Positions 53,764-62,985 are shown, counted from the stretch's first letter. The stretch: 64,000 nt of DNA from Bradyrhizobium sp. CCBAU 051011 (GCF_009930815.1 NZ_CP022222.1:620001-684000), one strand, 5' to 3'. Numbers and translations: made by a program. Notes: a model not told the origin generated them from the sequence alone.

Positions 53764-54378
53764 ATGAACATCGCAACAGCCAAAGGGCAGACCAAGACCC
53801 TGTCCCTGCCGAATATCCTGACCTACGCCCGTATTGCCGCCATTCCGGTGGTGGTCGGCTGCGTTTTCGCCCAGTCCATCCTGGACGGCCCGCTGTGGCT
53901 GCGCTGGGTGGCCCTGGCCGTCTTCATTGCCGCTGCGGTGACGGACTACCTCGATGGCTACTATGCGCGAATCTGGGACCAGCAATCCGCTTTCGGCCGC
54001 ATGCTCGATCCGATCGCCGACAAGCTCCTGGTAGCGTCCTGCCTCTTGATGCTGGCAGCCGACAGCAGCATCCATGGCTGGACCCTTTGGGCAGCTATCG
54101 TCATCCTGTGCCGCGAAATCCTGGTCTCGGGCTTGCGGGAATATCTCGCGGCGTTGCGGGTCAGCGTACCCGTGACCAAGCTGGCAAAATGGAAGACCAC
54201 GATCCAGCTCGTCGCGATCGGCTTCCTGATTGCCGGGGAGGCCGGCGAGCAGTTGCTGCCCGCGACCACCCTGATCGGCATCGTCTTGTTGTGGATGTCG
54301 GCGATCTTCACCATCTACACCGGCTACGACTATTTCCGCGCCGGCATCCATCACCTCATCAAGGAGGATGAGGGATGA
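53764..54378 (+). CDS. pgsA: CDP-diacylglycerol-glycerol-3-phosphate 3-phosphatidyltransferase
   Basis: ATG 53764 gives 204 residues with about four to six TM helices. The CDP-alcohol phosphotransferase signature D-x2-DG-x2-AR-x8-G-x3-D-x3-D is complete, from DYLDGYYAR to GRMLDPIAD. It commits CDP-diacylglycerol to phosphatidylglycerol. It overlaps moaD by ATGA. An upstream TTG at 53752 is possible. Confidence 0.95.
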   Translation: MNIATAKGQTKTLSLPNILTYARIAAIPVVVGCVFAQSILDGPLWLRWVALAVFIAAAVTDYLDGYYARIWDQQSAFGRMLDPIADKLLVASCLLMLAADSSIHGWTLWAAIVILCREILVSGLREYLAALRVSVPVTKLAKWKTTIQLVAIGFLIAGEAGEQLLPATTLIGIVLLWMSAIFTIYTGYDYFRAGIHHLIKEDEG

Positions 54379-54626
54379 GGATCAAATATTTCGCCTGGGT
54401 GCGCGAACGGATCGGCGTGGCGGAGGAAACCGTCGAGCCGCCGGCCGACGTGCGCACGGTGAGCGATTTGATCGGCTGGCTCTCCAGCCGCGGCGACACC
54501 TACGCCTATGCCTTCGAAAGGCCGAAGGTGATCCGCGCCGCGATCGACCACGCCCATGTCAAGCCGGACGCCGCGATATCAGGCGCGCGCGAGATTGCGT
54601 TCTTCCCGCCGATGACCGGCGGTTGA
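54375..54626 (+). CDS. moaD: Molybdopterin synthase small subunit
   Basis: This 83-residue ubiquitin-like sulfur carrier starts MRIKYFAWVRERIGVAEETV and ends in the functional Gly-Gly (FFPPMTGG). It receives sulfur as a C-terminal thiocarboxylate for molybdopterin synthesis. It is coupled to pgsA by overlap and followed 9 bp later by moaE. Confidence 0.96.
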   Translation: MRIKYFAWVRERIGVAEETVEPPADVRTVSDLIGWLSSRGDTYAYAFERPKVIRAAIDHAHVKPDAAISGAREIAFFPPMTGG

Positions 54627-54635
54627 TCTTTACCC

Positions 54636-55103
54636 ATGTCCGTCACCGCGACCATTCGCATCCAGGAAGCCGATTTCGACGCTGCGCAGGAGATCGCGGC
54701 GCTCACCAAAGGTCGCACCGATATCGGCGCAGTCGTCACCTTCAGCGGCATTTGTCGCGGCAGCGAGAACGGCGAACCGATCGCGGCGCTGACGCTTGAG
54801 CATTATCCCGGCATGGCGGAAGCCGAAATCGGGCGCCACGCCGATGAAGCGCTGTCGCGCTGGCCGTTGCAGGGTCTCACCATCATTCACCGGTTCGGCC
54901 GCATCGCGCCGGGCGAGAACATCGTGCTGGTGGTGACGGCGTCACCGCATCGCCAGGCAGCCTTCGAAGCAGCGGAATTCCTGATGGACTACCTCAAGAC
55001 CAACGCGCCGTTCTGGAAGCGCGAGGAAAGCAAAAAAGGCACGAGCTGGATCGAAGCCCGCGACCATGACGACGCCGCCGCGGCGCGCTGGACCAAATCC
55101 TGA
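54636..55103 (+). CDS. moaE: Molybdopterin synthase catalytic subunit
   Basis: This 155-residue MoaE, with MoaD, converts precursor Z to molybdopterin. Conserved parts are FDAAQEIAALTKGRTDIGAV, TFSGICRG, LTLEHYPGMAE, HRFGRIAPGENIVLV, and KTNAPFWKRE with the catalytic Lys nearby. The stop overlaps the prmB start by one base. Confidence 0.96.
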   Translation: MSVTATIRIQEADFDAAQEIAALTKGRTDIGAVVTFSGICRGSENGEPIAALTLEHYPGMAEAEIGRHADEALSRWPLQGLTIIHRFGRIAPGENIVLVVTASPHRQAAFEAAEFLMDYLKTNAPFWKREESKKGTSWIEARDHDDAAAARWTKS

Positions 55104-56068
55104 TGGCCAAGCGTGCGAAACCTGCGGCGAAGCGCAGCGCCAGCCCAACAAAACTGCCCAAGGTCGGCGCGGGCGAATTGGTGACGCTGCTCGATTTCGT
55201 CCGCTACGCCGTCAGCCGCTTCGTCGAAGCCAGGCTGGTATTCGCCCACGGCACCACCGATCCGGTGGCGGAAGCCGCCTTCATCGTATGCGAGGCGCTG
55301 CATCTGCACCCTGATCAATTCGAGAGTTTCGCGACCGCGCGGGTCACGGCGGCTGAAGGCAAAAAGATCCTCGATCTGATCGCGCGCCGCGTCACGACAC
55401 GAAAGCCCGCGGCCTATCTCGTCAACAAGATCTACATGCGCGGCCTGCCCTTCTATGTCGACGAACGCACCATCGTGCCGCGCTCCTTCATCGGCGAATT
55501 GCTGGACCAGCATTTCGGCGGCGACGGCGACGAAGAGGCCGGTTCGCTGATCACGGAAGCGGGCGCGGTGGAGAGCGTGCTCGACCTCTGCACCGGCTCG
55601 GGGTGCCTTGCCATTCTGGCCAGCCGGAATTTTCCGAATGCCGCGGTCGACGCAGTGGATATCTCAAAGGACGCCCTCGAAGTCGCCGCGCGCAATGTCG
55701 GGGATTACGGGCTTGAGGATCGCCTCACGCTGTACCGCGGCGACCTGTTCAAGCCGCTGAACAGCAAGCGCTACGACCTCATCATTTCCAATCCGCCCTA
55801 TGTCGATGCGCAAGGCATGGCCGGCCTGCCGCGCGAATGCCGCGCCGAACCAAAGCTCGCCTTCGACGGCGGCGCTGATGGCCTCGATATCGTCCGCCGC
55901 ATCCTCGACGAGGCGTCCGCGCACCTGACGCCGCAGGGCGGACTGCTATGCGAGATCGGCCGCTGCCGTCCGCAGCTCGAAGCCGCCTATCCGCATCTGC
56001 CGCTGCTCTGGCTCGATACTGAGGATTCCGAGGGCGAGGTATTCTGGATCGCTGCGACCGATCTTTGA
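55103..56068 (+). CDS. prmB: 50S ribosomal protein L3 N(5)-glutamine methyltransferase (PrmB)
   Basis: This 321-residue enzyme of the HemK/PrmB group has a helical N-terminal domain with PAAYLVNKIYMRGLPFYVDE and VPRSFIGELLDQHF, motif I VLDLCTGSGCLAIL, and the Gln-binding NPPYV in DLIISNPPYVDAQGM. The FYVDE-VPRS stretch favours PrmB (ribosomal L3) over PrmC. A basic N-terminal tail of about 20 residues is extra. Last gene of the pgsA-moaD-moaE-prmB run. Confidence 0.92.
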   Translation: MAKRAKPAAKRSASPTKLPKVGAGELVTLLDFVRYAVSRFVEARLVFAHGTTDPVAEAAFIVCEALHLHPDQFESFATARVTAAEGKKILDLIARRVTTRKPAAYLVNKIYMRGLPFYVDERTIVPRSFIGELLDQHFGGDGDEEAGSLITEAGAVESVLDLCTGSGCLAILASRNFPNAAVDAVDISKDALEVAARNVGDYGLEDRLTLYRGDLFKPLNSKRYDLIISNPPYVDAQGMAGLPRECRAEPKLAFDGGADGLDIVRRILDEASAHLTPQGGLLCEIGRCRPQLEAAYPHLPLLWLDTEDSEGEVFWIAATDL

Positions 56069-56174
56069 CCCGGCATATTGCGGGGAAATATCACGGCGTA
56101 CTGGCGTTCCCGTTCAGCGGCGAAACTGATAGATTGGCAGCTAATCGCTGCCCCGAACATCAAAGAGGCCGCCC

Positions 56175-57521
56175 ATGCTGGACAAGAGCCCCCGCCCTAC
56201 CCCCGTCAATGTTCCGAACGATCTCGCCGCGCACTGGATGCCGTTCACCGCGAACCGGGCGTTCAAGAAAAACCCGCGGCTGCTCGCCGGCGCCAAGGAC
56301 ATGCATTACTTCACCGTCGACGGCCGCAAGATCATCGACGGCGCCTCGGGCATGTGGTGCACCAATGCCGGCCACGGCCGCACCGAGATTTCGGCGGCGA
56401 TCGCCAAGCAGGCCGAGGCGCTCGACTATGCGCCGCCGTTCCAGTTCGGCATTCCGCAGGCGTTCGAACTCGCCAGCCGCATCGCCGAGCTCGCCCCCGC
56501 CGGCCTCGACCACGTGTTCTTCTGCAATTCCGGCTCGGAAGCCGCCGACACCGCGCTCAAGATCGCGCTGGCCTATCACCAGATCAACGGCCAGGGCAGC
56601 CGCATCCGCCTGATCGGCCGCGAGCGCGGCTATCATGGCGTCGGCTTCGGCGGCACCTCCGTCGGCGGCATCGTCGGCAACCGAAAACTGTTCGGCTCGC
56701 TCTTGACGGGCGTCGACCATTTGCCGGCGACCTATGACCGCGAGAAGCAGGCCTTCAGCACGGGCGAGCCTGAATATGGCGCGCATTTCGCCGACGAGCT
56801 CGAACGCCTCGTCAATCTGCACGGCGCCAACACCATTGCTGCCGTGATCGTCGAGCCGATGGCGGGATCGACGGGCGTGCTGCCGGCGCCGAAGGGCTAT
56901 CTCAAGCGGCTGCGCGAGATCACCCAGAAGCACGGCATCCTCCTGATCTTCGACGAGGTCATCACCGGATTTGGCCGGCTCGGCTTTGCCTTCGCCGCCG
57001 AACGCTACGGCGTGGTGCCTGACATGCTGACCTTCGCCAAGGGCGTCACCAATGGCGCCGCCCCGATGGGCGGGGTGCTGGTGCGCGACACCATCCACGA
57101 CGCCTTCATGAGCGGGCCGGAATACGCCGTCGAACTGACCCATGGCTACACCTATTCGGCGCATCCACTGGCCTGCGCCGCGGGCCTTGCCACCCTCGAC
57201 ATCTATCGTGACGAGAAGCTGTTTGAGCGTGCTCATGGGCTGGAGCCGAAATTCGCCGACGCCGTGATGTCGCTGCGCAGCGAGCCCGGCGTCGTGGATA
57301 TCCGCACCATCGGCCTGACCGCTGGCATCGACCTCGCGCCGATGGCCGATGCGCCGGGCAAGCGCGGCTTTGCCGGGCTCAATAGCGCCTTCCACGACAA
57401 CGATTTGATGGTGCGGGTGGCCGGCGATACCCTGGTGCTGACCCCGCCCCTGATCATCACCGAAGATCAGATCGGCGAGATCATCGACAAGGTCGCCAAG
57501 GTGATCCGCGCGACGGCGTAG
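56175..57521 (+). CDS. Omega-amino acid:pyruvate transaminase (class III aminotransferase)
   Basis: This 448-residue class III PLP enzyme has AAHWMPFTANRAFKKNPRLL, substrate-pocket GMWCTNAGHGR, the PLP phosphate cup CNSGSEAADTALK, Asp in LLIFDEVITGFGR, and Schiff-base Lys in LTFAKGVTNGAAPMGG. AHWMPFTANR with KKNPR is typical of beta-alanine:pyruvate transaminases. The likely role is in beta-alanine or polyamine breakdown. Length is normal. Confidence 0.93.
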   Translation: MLDKSPRPTPVNVPNDLAAHWMPFTANRAFKKNPRLLAGAKDMHYFTVDGRKIIDGASGMWCTNAGHGRTEISAAIAKQAEALDYAPPFQFGIPQAFELASRIAELAPAGLDHVFFCNSGSEAADTALKIALAYHQINGQGSRIRLIGRERGYHGVGFGGTSVGGIVGNRKLFGSLLTGVDHLPATYDREKQAFSTGEPEYGAHFADELERLVNLHGANTIAAVIVEPMAGSTGVLPAPKGYLKRLREITQKHGILLIFDEVITGFGRLGFAFAAERYGVVPDMLTFAKGVTNGAAPMGGVLVRDTIHDAFMSGPEYAVELTHGYTYSAHPLACAAGLATLDIYRDEKLFERAHGLEPKFADAVMSLRSEPGVVDIRTIGLTAGIDLAPMADAPGKRGFAGLNSAFHDNDLMVRVAGDTLVLTPPLIITEDQIGEIIDKVAKVIRATA

Positions 57522-57623
57522 CGGCTGCATCGGCTCCGACCGGGCAGGAACATTCGAAACTAGCCCGCGTTGATTCCGCCGGCGGGAAAGCGGTCATGCC
57601 TCCGCCGGTTGAGGGATGCGGAC

Positions 57624-58205
57624 ATGCTCGCGCCTTCGAGCAGCTTGCTGCGTGCCGGGATGGAACTGAAGCTGAACCAGGTCAAGCTGGCGACGCGATC
57701 CTATCTGCGAGACCGCACCGATCAGGCGACCTCGACTATCACTTCTTATGCCATCGCCGCCGGTCTGTTCGCCGCGGCCGGCATTTTCATGGTCGCCGCC
57801 TGGTTCGTCGGCATCACCGCGCTGTTTCGCTGGATCGAGATCCATTACGGGCAGTTTTGGGCTTTCGGCGCGGTCGGCGCCTTGCTGGCGATGATCGCCG
57901 CAATTTGCGCGGGGCTCGCTACCGTTAAACTTAGGCAAAAGATGCCGCACTTCCCCTCGCTCGCCAGCCGCCTGCGCGTGGCGGTCAAGGCCAGTCCGCT
58001 CAAACCAGACCAGATCGGAGCCGCGAAGGACACCGCCAGGTCGATTTTACAGACGCCTCCGGCACCGCCAGCGAGCAACCGCGGCAGGCGCCGGTCCCCC
58101 TCAAGGGACAACAGGCATTTGCAGGCCGGCCTTATCCTGATCGCGACCTTGCTGGGCTTGGCGGCAACGCGACGGCGACGGCAGGCGCGACGGATGGAGA
58201 TCTGA
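57624..58205 (+). CDS. Phage-holin-like / DUF1469-type membrane protein
   Basis: ATG 57624, with GAGGGA seven bases upstream, gives 193 residues; ATG 57660 is an alternative. An amphipathic N-terminal helix (KLNQVKLATRSYLRDRTDQA) precedes two TM helices (about 43-65 and 80-103). A basic linker follows, and a third hydrophobic segment near the C-terminus (LQAGLILIATLLGLAATRRR). The pattern resembles YqjE/DUF1469 proteins. Function unknown. Confidence 0.68.
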   Translation: MLAPSSSLLRAGMELKLNQVKLATRSYLRDRTDQATSTITSYAIAAGLFAAAGIFMVAAWFVGITALFRWIEIHYGQFWAFGAVGALLAMIAAICAGLATVKLRQKMPHFPSLASRLRVAVKASPLKPDQIGAAKDTARSILQTPPAPPASNRGRRRSPSRDNRHLQAGLILIATLLGLAATRRRRQARRMEI

Positions 58206-58393
58206 CAGCGCACAAGGCGCCTCCGACGCGGCGCTCGGTTTCCAGTTCCGGCCGTGTCCAAAGAACACTAGCTCTGCGAATCAACATTGGTGCTAAGGTT
58301 GCGGCGCCGGGGACAGCGCAAGTTGGATGACATCTGAAACTTCCGTGTTTTCCCGGGTAAGACCAGTTCGGACCTGAGGGCGCAGCGCGCGAC

Positions 58394-59857
58394 ATGATTC
58401 GCATTTCGACGATTTTCATCGCCATCTGCATGGTGCTGGTTGCAGCCTCCCTCGGCCTCGTCCTGCATGCGGTGGCGGGTTTCAGCGGCACCGAATCCGC
58501 GATCGTCGCGCTTACCGCGTTGACCTTTCTGATCCTCTACAACGCCGTGTCGATGCGGCTGCGCGACCGCTCCGATGTTGGCGGCCAGATCGCCGATTTG
58601 TCCCGCGGCACCGCCGACCTTGCCCGCCAAGTCGCCGAATTCGGCCGCCGCCTCGCCGCCGTCGAGGGCCGACTGGTGTCGGCGAACTCCGCAAGCTCCG
58701 ATCGCATCCAGGCCGTGGTCGGCGAGATCAGCGAACTCGGCGTGCTGGTCAAGCAACTGGCCGTCTCGGTGGCGAGCCATGAAGATCTATTGGCCTCGGG
58801 TGCGGCGGCCGCAGCCTCCGCCCCGGCGGCCCGGCCGGATCCCGAACCCCAGCACGAACCGGCGGTCGCCGCCGAGCAACCGGCGCCGCTCGCCAGATCC
58901 GCGCCGACCACAGCCGCAAAGCCGGCTGCGGTGGCTGCGGAAGCCGCTTCGCCCTCGCGCAACCAGCCGCAACTGCTTGCCGCGGTGAAGAACGCCATCG
59001 AGGAGAGCCGGCTCGACATCTACCTGCAGCCGATGGTGACGCTGCCGCAGCGCAAGGTGCGCTTCTATGAGGCGGTGACGCGGCTGCGCGACGACAAGGA
59101 CCAGGTCCTCGCCGCCGATGATTTCATCCCCACCGCCGAAGCCGGCGGGCTCATCGGCAAGATCGATCACATGGTGATGCTGCGCTGTGTCCAGGTGTTG
59201 CGCCGCCTGATGGTGCGCAACAAGGACGTCGGCGTGTTCTGCAACGTCTCGGCGGCGACGCTCGGCAATCCCGCCAATTTCGCGCAATGCCTCGACTTCC
59301 TCGAGGCCAATCGGGCGCTGGCGTCGTCCTTCGTGCTCGAATTCAAGCAGGCGACGTTCCGCCATCTCCGTCCGACCGAAATCGAGAATCTCGCCGCGCT
59401 GTCGCAGCGTGGCTACCGCTTCTCGATCGACCATGTCACCGACTTGCGGATCGAGCCGCGCGACCTTGCCGATCGCGGCGTCCGCTTCATCAAGGTACCG
59501 GCGGCATTGCTGCTCGATCCCAAGCAGAGCTCGACCTCGGACATCCACCCTTCCGACCTTTCCGACCTGCTCGGCCGTTTCGGCATCGACCTGATCGCCG
59601 AGAAGATCGAGGGCGAGCGCGCGGTGGTGGACCTGCTCGACTATGACGTACGGTTTGGACAGGGTTTCCTGTTTGCGCCGCCGCGGCCGTTGCGGCCCGA
59701 GGGGGCATCTGCTACCGGCGGGGCGGCAGCAAACAAGGAATCCACCAATCCCAATGGCCCCAGCAACACGGTCCCCATGGCCAGCCCGGCCACAGAGCCC
59801 CCGATGCGGGCGACCGGCAATGCCGCACTGGCGCGCCGTGCCGCAGGACCGGCCTAA
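58394..59857 (+). CDS. Membrane-anchored degenerate EAL-domain protein (TipF-like)
   Basis: This 487-residue protein has two N-terminal TM helices (about 5-27 and 33-52), a coiled coil (about 60-125), an Ala/Pro-rich linker, and an EAL domain (about 195-440). The signature Glu segment is EAVTRLR rather than EALxR, and the DDFG metal motif is replaced by SIDHVTDLRI. FKQATF and AEKIEGER are also altered. Phosphodiesterase activity is therefore unlikely, and c-di-GMP binding or scaffolding is more plausible. The layout matches Caulobacter TipF, a flagellar-assembly receptor. That homology is inferred, since no flagellar genes are nearby. Confidence 0.85.
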   Translation: MIRISTIFIAICMVLVAASLGLVLHAVAGFSGTESAIVALTALTFLILYNAVSMRLRDRSDVGGQIADLSRGTADLARQVAEFGRRLAAVEGRLVSANSASSDRIQAVVGEISELGVLVKQLAVSVASHEDLLASGAAAAASAPAARPDPEPQHEPAVAAEQPAPLARSAPTTAAKPAAVAAEAASPSRNQPQLLAAVKNAIEESRLDIYLQPMVTLPQRKVRFYEAVTRLRDDKDQVLAADDFIPTAEAGGLIGKIDHMVMLRCVQVLRRLMVRNKDVGVFCNVSAATLGNPANFAQCLDFLEANRALASSFVLEFKQATFRHLRPTEIENLAALSQRGYRFSIDHVTDLRIEPRDLADRGVRFIKVPAALLLDPKQSSTSDIHPSDLSDLLGRFGIDLIAEKIEGERAVVDLLDYDVRFGQGFLFAPPRPLRPEGASATGGAAANKESTNPNGPSNTVPMASPATEPPMRATGNAALARRAAGPA

Positions 59858-59872
59858 CAGGCTTCCGACATC

Positions 59873-60727
59873 ATGACTTCATTGCGCTTCGTCGAGCGGT
59901 TGAGCGACCTCGTGAACGGCGTGGAGGTCATCCTCTCCGACATCTGGGGCGTGGTGCATAACGGGCTAGAATCCTTTCCCGAAGCCTGCGAGGCGCTGCA
60001 TACCTATCGCCAGCGCGGCGGCACCGTCATCCTGATCACCAACGCGCCGCGGCCGGCCGATTCCGTGCAGCGGCAATTGCGCAAGCTCGGCGTCGCTGAC
60101 GAAACCTACGACGCCATCGTCTCTTCCGGCGACCTGACCCGAAGCTTCGTCGCCGACCATCCCGGCAAGAAAATATTCTGGATCGGACCGGAGCGCGATT
60201 CGTCGATCCACCGCGGGCTCGACGCCGTGATGGCGCCGCTGGAGCAGGCCGACTACATCATCTGCACCGGCCTGTTCGACGACGAAACCGAGTCGGCAGA
60301 AGACTATCGCGCGATGCTGCTGCAGGCGCGCGAGCACAAGCTGCCGCTGGTTTGCGCCAACCCCGACATCGTCGTCGAACGCGGCGACCGCCTGATCTAT
60401 TGCGCGGGCGCCGTCGCCGAACTCTATCGCGAGCTTGGCGGCGAGGCGATCTTCTACGGCAAGCCGCACCGGCCGATCTATGAACGCGCTATGGCGCTCG
60501 CCGCCGAACGCCGCGGCCAGCCGACCTCGCTCGACCGTGTGCTGGCGATCGGAGATTCGGTGCGGACCGACCTCACCGGCGCGCTAGGCTTCGGAATCGA
60601 TTGTCTTTTCCTGACCCGCGGCATCCATTCCGAGGAATTCGAGGGCATCGACCAGCTCGATCCGGCCTCGGTGAAGGAGCTGTTCGGTCATCCGCCCCGC
60701 GCGCTGATGCGGGAATTGCGCTGGTAG
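59873..60727 (+). CDS. HAD-superfamily hydrolase, subfamily IIA (TIGR01459-like)
   Basis: This 284-residue HAD-type phosphatase has motif I ILSDIWGVVHNG near residue 20, motif II VILITNAPR, Lys in FYGKPHRPIYERA, and motif IV AIGDSVRTDLTGA. The DIWGVxHNG form, with Trp in place of the second Asp, fits this alphaproteobacterial subgroup. The large cap between motifs II and III is typical for IIA enzymes. Substrate unknown. Confidence 0.93.
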   Translation: MTSLRFVERLSDLVNGVEVILSDIWGVVHNGLESFPEACEALHTYRQRGGTVILITNAPRPADSVQRQLRKLGVADETYDAIVSSGDLTRSFVADHPGKKIFWIGPERDSSIHRGLDAVMAPLEQADYIICTGLFDDETESAEDYRAMLLQAREHKLPLVCANPDIVVERGDRLIYCAGAVAELYRELGGEAIFYGKPHRPIYERAMALAAERRGQPTSLDRVLAIGDSVRTDLTGALGFGIDCLFLTRGIHSEEFEGIDQLDPASVKELFGHPPRALMRELRW

Positions 60728-60760
60728 CATCGCGCGTACATGCCGTCCCAAAAACGCGAA

Positions 60761-60786
60761 TGCCCGGGGACAAGCCCGGGCATGAC
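60761..60786. terminator. Hairpin between convergent genes (short GTCATGCCCGGG repeat)
   Basis: TGCCCGGG (60761-60768) and CCCGGGCA (60775-60782) form an 8-bp stem with a 6-base loop between the HAD gene and the convergent cheY-like gene. CATGACGAAAAAA follows on the plus side, so on that strand the tail is A, not T. It belongs to the repeat family at 17466 and might act on either transcript. Confidence 0.5.
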
Positions 60787-60813
60787 GAAAAAATCTATGA
60801 TGTGGTTCAGCGC

Positions 60814-61209
60814 TTACGCCGTCGCCATATCCGGAAAGACCGCCTCGATCTTGGTCTTCAGCGTCGCCGCGTTGAACGGCTTGACGATGTAATTGTTCAC
60901 GCCGGCCTTCTTGGCCGCGATCACGTTCTCGGTCTTGGATTCCGCAGTGATCATGATGAAGGGCGTGGTAGCCAGGTTGGGGTCGGCGCGGACTTCCTTG
61001 AGCAGGTCGTAGCCGGTCATCGGCTCCATGTTCCAGTCGGAAATCACCAGCCCGTATTTCTTGCCGCGCATCTTGTTGAGGGCAGCCGAGCCATCGCTGG
61101 CATCGTCGATATTGTCGAAGCCGAGCTGCTTCAGAAGATTTCGGATGATGCGGATCATGGTGCTGTAGTCATCAACCACCAGAACCGGCATAGACAAATC
61201 AACCGCCAT
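60814..61209 (-). CDS. CheY-like single-domain response regulator
   Basis: From ATG 61209 (GGGGGAA upstream) the protein is 131 residues, a lone receiver domain. It has the acidic pair in LVVDDYSTM, phospho-Asp in LVISDWNMEPMTG near 57, Thr in IMITAES, and Lys in YIVKPFNAATL. NIDDASDGSAALNKM and SDWNMEPMTG are typical of chemotaxis CheY rather than DivK. No che genes lie in the window. A near-match to a CtrA box lies 86 bp upstream. Confidence 0.95.
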   Translation of the reverse strand: MAVDLSMPVLVVDDYSTMIRIIRNLLKQLGFDNIDDASDGSAALNKMRGKKYGLVISDWNMEPMTGYDLLKEVRADPNLATTPFIMITAESKTENVIAAKKAGVNNYIVKPFNAATLKTKIEAVFPDMATA

Positions 61210-61295
61210 CTTTTCCCCCACTCAACGCTTACGCCACAATTATTCGACAGGCCTGCGCGACCCGCAGTCCTCTCCCCACCTCTAGCATCCAGCCC

Positions 61296-61310
61296 TTAAA
61301 CAGCCCGTAA
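61296..61310. promoter_or_regulatory. Near-match to CtrA box (TTAA-N7-GTAA)
   Basis: TTAAACAGCCCGTAA has one mismatch to TTAA-N7-TTAA. It lies 86 bp upstream of the cheY-like gene. One mismatch in so short a motif is weak evidence. Confidence 0.3.
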
Positions 61311-61428
61311 ACGGCCGGAGCCGGATTGCATCCGTTTTGGTCCAACCCTCCCCGCTTGACTTCAGCAGGCCCCCCGCGTCACGGTCCGGCCGCGTTCACC
61401 GAGCCGAAATTTCTGAAGAATCCCTGAA

Positions 61429-62397
61429 ATGACTGGTTTTACCGTTATCCGAGACACCACCCCTGCCGCCGACATCCCCCGCGGGGCGGTGGTCGCCATG
61501 GGCAATTTTGACGGCGTCCATCTGGGCCACCGGGCCGTGATCGACGCCGCCCTGCGGATGGGCAGCGCCCACGGCAAGCCGGCCTTTGCCCTTACCTTCG
61601 AGCCGCATCCGCGCACCTTTTTCAGCCCGAACAGCCCGCAATTCCGTCTCTCCGACGAGGCCAGCAAGCTGCGGCTGCTGGCCGGAACGGGACTAGACGG
61701 CGCGGTCGTGATGACCTTCGACAAGACCCGCGCCGGAACCTCGGCGCAAGATTTCATTCACCATGACCTGATTGAGCGCCTCGGCGTCAGCGGCATTGCA
61801 GTCGGCTACGACTTTCATTTCGGCAAGGGCCGTGCCGGTTCGCCGAGCCTGCTGGTCAGCGAGGGGCCGCGGCTCGGCATCGAGGTCGACGTCCAGGCCC
61901 ATGTCGATATCGAGGAGCGGCCGGTGTCCTCCAGCGCGATCCGCATGGCGTTGGCGGAAGGCCAGATTGACGAAGCCACCGCCATGCTGGGCGGGCCGTG
62001 GTTCGTCAGCGGCGAGGTGATCCATGGCGAGAAGCGTGGCCGCGACCTCGGCTACCCCACCGCCAATATCCGCCTCGACAAGAATTGCAGCCTGAAGCAC
62101 GGCATCTATGCGGTGCGGATCGGCCGCGGTGCAGAGCGGTTCGATGCGGTCGCCAGCTTCGGCCGCCGCCCGACCTTCGACAATGGTGCGCCGCTTCTGG
62201 AAGTGTTCCTGTTCGACTTCAAGGGCGACCTCTATGGCACGGTGCTCGACGTCGCCTTCATCGGATTCATCCGCGACGAACTGAAATTCGACAACATCGA
62301 AGCGTTGATACGTCAGATGGATGATGACAGCGCCAGGGCGCGCGCGGCCCTTGCTGCAGCGCCGGACGCATTTCCCAGGCTCGGAACGATCGGTTGA
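61429..62397 (+). CDS. ribF: Bifunctional riboflavin kinase / FAD synthetase
   Basis: This 322-residue enzyme phosphorylates riboflavin to FMN and adenylylates FMN to FAD. The N-terminal adenylyltransferase has VVAMGNFDGVHLGHRAV and FEPHPRTFF. The C-terminal kinase has VIHGEKRGRDLGYPTANIRL and the catalytic Glu in LLEVFLFDF. The stop overlaps a TTG start for the next gene (TTGA). The start at 61429 fits the family. Confidence 0.97.
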   Translation: MTGFTVIRDTTPAADIPRGAVVAMGNFDGVHLGHRAVIDAALRMGSAHGKPAFALTFEPHPRTFFSPNSPQFRLSDEASKLRLLAGTGLDGAVVMTFDKTRAGTSAQDFIHHDLIERLGVSGIAVGYDFHFGKGRAGSPSLLVSEGPRLGIEVDVQAHVDIEERPVSSSAIRMALAEGQIDEATAMLGGPWFVSGEVIHGEKRGRDLGYPTANIRLDKNCSLKHGIYAVRIGRGAERFDAVASFGRRPTFDNGAPLLEVFLFDFKGDLYGTVLDVAFIGFIRDELKFDNIEALIRQMDDDSARARAALAAAPDAFPRLGTIG

Positions 62398-62948
62398 ACA
62401 AGACAGAAAAACAAAAAATGCTGGCCGGCGAGCTCTATCGCCCCGGCGATCCCGAGCTGCAGGCGGATGCCGTCGCCAACAAGGCCTGGCTCGCGCGCTA
62501 CAATGCGGCGCTTGCAGCGCCTGTGGCTGAGCGGCATGCGCTGCTCTCAGCACATTTCGGCCATGTCGGAACCAGTGCCGTAATCCGTCCGCCGTTCTTT
62601 TGCGACTATGGCTACAACATCCGGCTCGGCGACGAGGTGTTTCTCAACTTCAACTGCGTCATCCTCGACGTGGTCGAAGTCGTGATCGGCGACCGCACCC
62701 AGATCGGACCGGCGACTCAAATCTATGCTGCCGACCACCCGCGCGACGCCGAAACGCGACGAACGGGGCTCGAATTGGGGCGCCCGGTGCGGATCGGCAG
62801 CGATGTCTGGATCGGCGGCGGCGCCATCATCCTGCCCGGTGTCACGATCGGCGACGGCGCTGTCATCGGCGCCGGCAGCGTGGTCACGCGCGATGTCGCC
62901 GCAGGCGTGACCGTCGCCGGAAACCCGGCCCGGCCACGCTCGAGCTGA
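62394..62948 (+). CDS. Sugar O-acetyltransferase (maltose/NodL type, LbH fold)
   Basis: The start is TTG 62394, overlapping the ribF stop, giving 184 residues; ATG 62418 is an alternative. The N-terminal MAc domain (KMLAGELYRPGDPELQADAV) precedes left-handed beta-helix hexapeptide repeats. The catalytic His is in YAADHPRDAETR, and VWIGGGAIILPGVTIGDGAV is typical. It acetylates sugars or nodulation-factor-like glycans with acetyl-CoA; the acceptor is unknown. Rhizobial NodL belongs to the same family, but this location argues for a general enzyme. Confidence 0.92.
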   Translation: MNKTEKQKMLAGELYRPGDPELQADAVANKAWLARYNAALAAPVAERHALLSAHFGHVGTSAVIRPPFFCDYGYNIRLGDEVFLNFNCVILDVVEVVIGDRTQIGPATQIYAADHPRDAETRRTGLELGRPVRIGSDVWIGGGAIILPGVTIGDGAVIGAGSVVTRDVAAGVTVAGNPARPRSS

Positions 62949-62985
62949 AACCTCCGCCGAGCCTTCGGGCCTTTTCGATTGGCTG

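Noticed and set aside
56160..57530. 456-residue minus-strand frame opposite the aminotransferase
   Set aside because: It is antisense to a gene with all class III aminotransferase motifs.
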